Virus record (IMG/VR): IMGVR_UViG_3300037070_010305
Location: 1-23,203 of that record
Strand: one strand, 5' to 3'
DNA length: 23,203 nucleotides
DNA from: a virus
Shown here: piece after piece, positions 19,164 through 23,203 of the stretch
How positions within the stretch are numbered: position 1 is the first letter of the stretch
Layout of the letters: each line of letters starts with the position of its first letter
Program-made: the position numbers and the translations under genes
The notes under the pieces: generated by a model
The model's input: only the letters and a program-made list of their open reading frames with translations
Database searches by the model: none
Told to the model about the DNA's origin: nothing

Positions 19164-21274
19164 CCGACGAAGCCATTGAGGCTTTCTCGGCATACGGAAT
19201 TGATCTCACTGAGTCTGGTAGCCAGCTCCTGGGTGATTGCCCGTTCTGCGGAAAGTCCAAATTCTATGTCCACCCTACGAAGACTACTTACAACTGCAAA
19301 GTCTGTAATGAAAGCGGTAACGCCACGTCTCTCCCCGGAGCGCTCTTCGATAAGGTCTATCGAAAAGATGTTTCTCCCACATCGATTAAGCGTTTCGCAT
19401 CGAATCGTGGCCTTCCTGTTGAGGCATTTTTAGACGACCCCAATCTCGGGTTCGATTCTGCCAGCGGTAAGATCGTCTTCAAGACGACGCGGTTCGACGG
19501 TACTTTCGTTGGGCTCCGTACCGCACACGAGACGAAAGAGGGCTTCAAGATCATGCAGGCGCGGGGTGTGGACCTCGGGCTCATCGGGTGTCAGGAGAAG
19601 ATCCGCAAGAACGAGCCGCTTTACATCTGTGAGGGCGAGTGGGACCGAGTTGCGTGGCGCTACCTCCTCAAGATGCTGAAGAAGCCCGGTGTCGTATGGG
19701 CGGTCCCCGGCGCTGGTACCTGGAAGAATGAGTGGTCGCCCGGCGTCGCTGGCGCTGACATCATTGCTCTCTACGACAACGATGAGCCGGGGAAGAAGGG
19801 TGCGGAGCGTTTCTTCCGCCTCAACAAGGGCCAGACGAAGAAGATCCGCTTCATCCATTGGGATGAGGACATGGAAGAGGGGTATGACATCCGCGATGTC
19901 GTCAAGGACAACCTCAAGACCCTGAGCGCGGCGTTCGAGTACGTCCAGACGCATCTGCAGACGCGTGCGCCAGGGGTCGAGGGCAATGAGGAGGAGAAGA
20001 AGCACAGCGAGCAGGAGAATGAACAGGACAAGCTCCCGCCCATCACGGTGAAGGAGCTGCACGCCACGTTCAAGAAGTGGCTGCACCTCGAGAACTGTGA
20101 TCTGCTCGACATCGTCATGGGATGCATGTGGTCCACCTACCTTCCAGGGAACCCGCTCTGGCTGATGGTGGTGTCCCCGCCGTCGGCATCGAAGTCTGAG
20201 ACGTTGATCCCGGTGTCGGCTTATCACCGGTGCTATCCGCTGTCAACCGTGACGACCAAGTCACTCATCAGTGGCTATCAGCTCCAGGGGAATGTCGACC
20301 CCTCGCTATTCGCTGCTATGGAGAATGAGCGTGCCGCAATCATCATCAAGGATCTTACACCGCTTCTACAAGGAAACGAGGCGGAGCGGGACGAAGTCTT
20401 TGGTATTCTGCGGGACGCTTACGACGGCTCAGCTTCGAAGATCTTCGGAAACGGGGTTAAGCGGGAGTATGAGAATCTTCATTTCTCTATCATTGCCGGG
20501 GTTACGCCGGCGATCGATGCGTTCGATTCCGTTGCAATGGGCGAACGGTTCCTCAAGTTCCGTGCTGATCGCGAAATTGACCGCGACGACGATATCACTC
20601 GTGCATACAAAGCGATTACCAACTGCGGCGACGAAAAGGAAATGCGCGAGGAGCTGAAGCAAGCGTGCGTCCGGTCCCTGGTGAGAAAGATAGACATCGA
20701 TGATACTCCTAAACCGGACGACCGATTCGCCGTCGTTATTTCCGAGCTGGCAACTGTATGCGCTCGGCTCCGTGCCGTCGCTCCCAGCGACAGGTTCACA
20801 GACATCCAACAGATGTCGCCAATCATGGAAGCTCCGCCTCGCCTTGCCACTCAATTCACGAAGCTGGCACAAGGACTTTCCATCCACTTTGGAACAGAGA
20901 ACCTTCTTGATGAGAGGATTATGCGACTTGTCCGAAGAGTCGTTGTCCATACACCAGACATTCTCACTGTTAGAGTGGTTAGAGGACTCTTTGATCTTTA
21001 CGAAGATGAGCAGTGTAACGTCAATCTTCTACAGACACGGGTCAAGGGTCTATCGCGGGACACTATCGCTTCAATCCTTACGAAGCTCGCAAGAACTGGA
21101 ACCGTTGAGTACGGCAAGGTCCTGGTGAAGACTGGTACGCTGCGACCGGCGTCCTCTTTCTACCGTCTCAACGAGCACGTCTACGACATCATCAAGAAGA
21201 ACAACCTCTTCGGTAATCTCCCGAAGAACGATCCGCTCTACCTGAAGCCACGATTCACACTGAGGAAGCCATGA
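19160..21274 (+). CDS. Primase-helicase with TOPRIM domain and altered P-loop
   Basis: This 704-residue protein overlaps the polymerase gene as ATGA. An N-terminal DnaG-type zinc ribbon (C27, C30, C46, C49; CPFC...CKVC) is followed by a TOPRIM primase core with ICEGEWD (E158, E160) and ALYDNDEP (D206, D208). A Glu/Lys linker follows at residues 274-292. The second half resembles phage ATPases with a GPPGSGKTE-type loop, a motif near AIIIKDLTPLL (D398), ILRDAYDGSASKIFG and a GVTPAID...GERFLKFR arginine-finger region. In this protein the P-loop reads SPPSASKSE (K345, S346), with every glycine replaced. A C-terminal winged-helix-like region is likely. It probably primes and unwinds DNA for the polymerase; ATP use is uncertain. 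Confidence 0.82.
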   Translation: MTDEAIEAFSAYGIDLTESGSQLLGDCPFCGKSKFYVHPTKTTYNCKVCNESGNATSLPGALFDKVYRKDVSPTSIKRFASNRGLPVEAFLDDPNLGFDSASGKIVFKTTRFDGTFVGLRTAHETKEGFKIMQARGVDLGLIGCQEKIRKNEPLYICEGEWDRVAWRYLLKMLKKPGVVWAVPGAGTWKNEWSPGVAGADIIALYDNDEPGKKGAERFFRLNKGQTKKIRFIHWDEDMEEGYDIRDVVKDNLKTLSAAFEYVQTHLQTRAPGVEGNEEEKKHSEQENEQDKLPPITVKELHATFKKWLHLENCDLLDIVMGCMWSTYLPGNPLWLMVVSPPSASKSETLIPVSAYHRCYPLSTVTTKSLISGYQLQGNVDPSLFAAMENERAAIIIKDLTPLLQGNEAERDEVFGILRDAYDGSASKIFGNGVKREYENLHFSIIAGVTPAIDAFDSVAMGERFLKFRADREIDRDDDITRAYKAITNCGDEKEMREELKQACVRSLVRKIDIDDTPKPDDRFAVVISELATVCARLRAVAPSDRFTDIQQMSPIMEAPPRLATQFTKLAQGLSIHFGTENLLDERIMRLVRRVVVHTPDILTVRVVRGLFDLYEDEQCNVNLLQTRVKGLSRDTIASILTKLARTGTVEYGKVLVKTGTLRPASSFYRLNEHVYDIIKKNNLFGNLPKNDPLYLKPRFTLRKP

Positions 21275-22137
21275 CCCTACCGGAATTTCCGACGGCCAAT
21301 TACCACAAGCCGTCGTTCGATGCCTTCTGGTATTGGATCAACGAGCGACACCTCATCTACAACAAATCGAAGGTTCTCAAGTCGCCGAAGCCGTGGACAA
21401 AGGATGAGATCCTGCAGTCCTACCGCTTCTGCAACGTCTACCGCGAGCTGGATAAGGTGACGATCTGGACGCGGAAGCACTGGCGCGAGCCGTACAAGGA
21501 CCACCCGAATCTGTGGTTCGCCATGGTGGTCGCGCGTCTGTTCAACTGGATCCCCACGCTCGAGGCCATCGGGTTTCCTATGGACGAAAAGTGGGTAGCG
21601 AACATCGAAGGCATCCTCGGCGATCTGCAAGAGAAGCAGAACATCTACGGTGCCGCCTACATCATCACCGCTGGCGGCCAGAGCGGGCCGAAGTACCAGT
21701 ACTCGGCGTCGTGCCTACGGGCGATCTGGCGAAATCCTCCTCCCTTCGCCAGGAAAGGAGCTCCGGCGTGCAGCATCCGTACGATGTGGGACCAGCTCAA
21801 GGACCTGCCGTCGTGCGGACCGTTCGTAGCGTACGAGATTGCCACTGACCTCCGCTGGTCACGGTACTACGATCGCAGCGATCACATGCTGTGGGCGAAC
21901 GCTGGTCCTGGAGCCAAGCGTGGCATCAGCCGCATCTGGACGGGGCAGATCGGAACGAAACCGCGGGACTGCAACGTCTACATGAGGCACCTCCTGAACA
22001 TCTCCGCGCGCTACCTCGCACCCGGTATGAAGCCGCTCGAGATGCGCGACATCGAGCACAGTCTTTGTGAGGTCGACAAGTACCTCCGCGCGAAGTACAA
22101 AGAGGGTCGCCCGAAAGCAAAGTACAACGGCGTATGA
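21271..22137 (+). CDS. aGPT-pyrophosphorylase/HMUDK-helical-domain family protein (DNA hypermodification)
   Basis: This 288-residue all-helical protein shows the signature of the alpha-glutamyl/putrescinyl-thymine pyrophosphorylase and 5-hmdU DNA kinase helical-domain superfamily. It has FDAFWYWINERHLIY (16-30), then PWTKDEILQSYRFCNVYREL (41-60), then LWFAMVVARLFNW, AYIITAGG and LPSCGPFVAYEIATDLRWS. That superfamily, related to helix-hairpin-helix DNA glycosylases, is found mostly in phages with hypermodified thymine or cytosine and acts on modified bases in DNA. The precise reaction here is not known. A GAGGAAG site precedes the ATG, which overlaps the primase-helicase stop, and two glycosyltransferase-like genes follow, strengthening a base-modification role. 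Confidence 0.78.
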   Translation: MTLPEFPTANYHKPSFDAFWYWINERHLIYNKSKVLKSPKPWTKDEILQSYRFCNVYRELDKVTIWTRKHWREPYKDHPNLWFAMVVARLFNWIPTLEAIGFPMDEKWVANIEGILGDLQEKQNIYGAAYIITAGGQSGPKYQYSASCLRAIWRNPPPFARKGAPACSIRTMWDQLKDLPSCGPFVAYEIATDLRWSRYYDRSDHMLWANAGPGAKRGISRIWTGQIGTKPRDCNVYMRHLLNISARYLAPGMKPLEMRDIEHSLCEVDKYLRAKYKEGRPKAKYNGV

Positions 22138-22895
22138 GAATCTACATCCCGACTCTCGGCCGGCAGGAACAGGCAACCTTCGTGTCTCTCCCAGCATGGG
22201 CGAAAAGGATTACGACTCTCGTTTGCGGGGTTGGTGAAAAGCCGTTCCTGGTGAAGAAATACGGGTGCACCGTATGGGAACGACCGGCAGAGGTCAAAGG
22301 AATTGGCGCTGTTCGGAATATGATCATGAAGTTCTCTCGTTACGAGAAGATAATCATGCTCGATGACGATCTCAAGTTTGCCATCCGCAACGCCGATGGA
22401 AAGCTCGTCAAGCCAACAGAAGCCCAGCTGACAGATATGTTCCATACGGTTCATAATCTTCTCGATCAATATGCGCACGGATCTATTTCTTCCAGGGAGG
22501 GGAATAACCACGTCAAGGAAGACATGATTGAAGTATCGCGTCCACAGCGCGTGCTGGCCTACAACCGCATGATGGTCAAGGAGACAGGGGCCCATTTCCG
22601 GGTCCGTATTATGGAGGATTTCGATATGACCCTTCAGCTGCTGCGGAAGGGGTACGCGAATTTCGTCATCTATAATTACTGTCATGACCAAGCGCATGGG
22701 AGCGGTGCGACTGGTGGGTGTAGCGGGTACCGGACCCCTGAGGTGCAGGCTGAGGCTGCTCGTCTTCTCCATTCTCATCATCCTGATTTCGTTACTATTG
22801 TCGAGAAAGAGACGAAAACGGCGTGGAAAGAGTTTGGCGGTAAGCGGGTTGACGTTAGAGTGGCGTGGAAGAAAGCATTCAAGAGCGCATTATGA
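22134..22895 (+). CDS. TET-associated-type glycosyltransferase (GT-A fold)
   Basis: This 253-residue protein begins MRIYIPTLGR. It has GAVRNMIMKFSRYEKIIMLD followed by DD (the D77-D79 metal and sugar-nucleotide site), then MEDFDMTLQLLRKGY (E161, D162) and GSGATGGCSGYRT. This matches the layout of glycosyltransferases found beside TET/JBP or thymine-modifying genes in phages, which attach sugars to hydroxymethylated bases in DNA. It follows directly after the aGPT-like gene with an ATGA overlap. The sugar and target base cannot be read from sequence. No signal peptide or membrane segment is seen, consistent with a cytoplasmic DNA-modifying enzyme. Confidence 0.78.
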   Translation: MRIYIPTLGRQEQATFVSLPAWAKRITTLVCGVGEKPFLVKKYGCTVWERPAEVKGIGAVRNMIMKFSRYEKIIMLDDDLKFAIRNADGKLVKPTEAQLTDMFHTVHNLLDQYAHGSISSREGNNHVKEDMIEVSRPQRVLAYNRMMVKETGAHFRVRIMEDFDMTLQLLRKGYANFVIYNYCHDQAHGSGATGGCSGYRTPEVQAEAARLLHSHHPDFVTIVEKETKTAWKEFGGKRVDVRVAWKKAFKSAL

Positions 22896-23203
22896 AAATC
22901 GTCATCCCGACACGTGGTACCGTTGAGAGAATGAAGACGGTGGATCTCCTGGGGAAGATGGGCCTCCTCGATAGGGCCATCTTCGTCTGCCATACCAGAG
23001 AACAGAGATCAAAGATACTCTCTGCCCCCGGCATCGTCCCACAGAATGTTCTCGTTCACGGTATCCCCGAAGCTCTGGATGCCTTGACGATTGTCCGCGA
23101 CTGGCTGGAGAAGAATGTCCTCCGCGACGGTGAGTGGTATATCGGGATGGACGACAATGTCATTCGCCTCGATAGCGTTGTCAATTCTCATTACGGCGAA
23201 CTA
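22892..23203 (+). CDS. Second glycosyltransferase-like protein (3' end beyond window)
   Basis: The frame from ATG 22892 overlaps the preceding stop as ATGA and is open for 104 residues to the window edge. It begins MKIVIPTRGTVERMKTVDLL, resembling the first strand of the preceding glycosyltransferase (IPTLGR). It has WYIGMDDNVIRLD (D87, D88, N89), a likely DxD-type nucleotide-sugar site with Asn in the third place. The rest lies outside the window. It may be a second transferase adding a further group to modified DNA, or a diverged duplicate of its neighbour. Confidence 0.65.
   Translation, partial: MKIVIPTRGTVERMKTVDLLGKMGLLDRAIFVCHTREQRSKILSAPGIVPQNVLVHGIPEALDALTIVRDWLEKNVLRDGEWYIGMDDNVIRLDSVVNSHYGEL

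Overview
The window looks like part of the genome of a tailed double-stranded DNA bacteriophage, or of a prophage derived from one. It encodes an HK97-type portal, a large terminase and a complete phage-style replication and recombination set. Genes are short, tightly packed and mostly joined by ATGA or GTGA stop/start overlaps. Base composition is moderately GC-rich, roughly 55-60% by eye. The host cannot be named. No integrase, tRNA, CRISPR array or insertion sequence was found.

Layout. (1) 1-2955, minus strand: packaging genes, read small terminase candidate, large terminase, portal; the portal runs off the left edge. (2) 2956-3269: divergent control region whose two outer ends carry near-identical 22-bp inverted arms, one heading each transcription unit. 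(3) 3270-6335, plus strand: nine small translationally coupled genes, starting with a probable pyrimidine-dimer-glycosylase-family protein, mostly of unknown function and ending at a strong hairpin (6341-6369). (4) 6405-7316, minus strand: an isolated coiled-coil protein with 11-residue repeats. It is divergent from a Cro-like repressor (7433-7633), and an array of CCTAR/YTAGG palindromes lies between them. (5) 7672-8388: small genes with promoters very close to their start codons, then a terminator. (6) 8389-10472: a HisE/MazG-like pyrophosphohydrolase and small membrane, zinc-binding and unknown proteins. (7) 10469-16922: ATP-dependent DNA ligase, two small basic proteins, SNF2-type helicase, RuvC-like resolvase, Cas4/RecB-like nuclease, Sak4-like RecA-fold ATPase, DUF669-like presumed ssDNA-binding protein, and a helix-extension-helix/SH3-like protein. 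(8) 16992-21274: family A DNA polymerase and primase-helicase. (9) 21271-23203: an alpha-glutamyl/putrescinyl-thymine-pyrophosphorylase or 5-hmdU-kinase-helical-domain family protein and two glycosyltransferase-like proteins, the second cut by the right edge.

How they work together. Regions 7 and 8 form a nearly self-sufficient replisome and recombination module. Region 9 suggests that this phage carries hypermodified bases in its DNA, with an enzyme or reader of modified thymine or cytosine followed by glycosyltransferases. The HisE/MazG-like enzyme could trim the nucleotide pool.

The most unusual observations are: a DNA polymerase with a DnaJ-type double CxxCxGxG zinc-binding insertion between its exonuclease and palm domains; the base-modification cluster; the paired divergent promoter arms; the operator array; a primase-helicase whose P-loop has lost its glycines; and two long same-strand gene overlaps (9330-9516 and 13409-13545).
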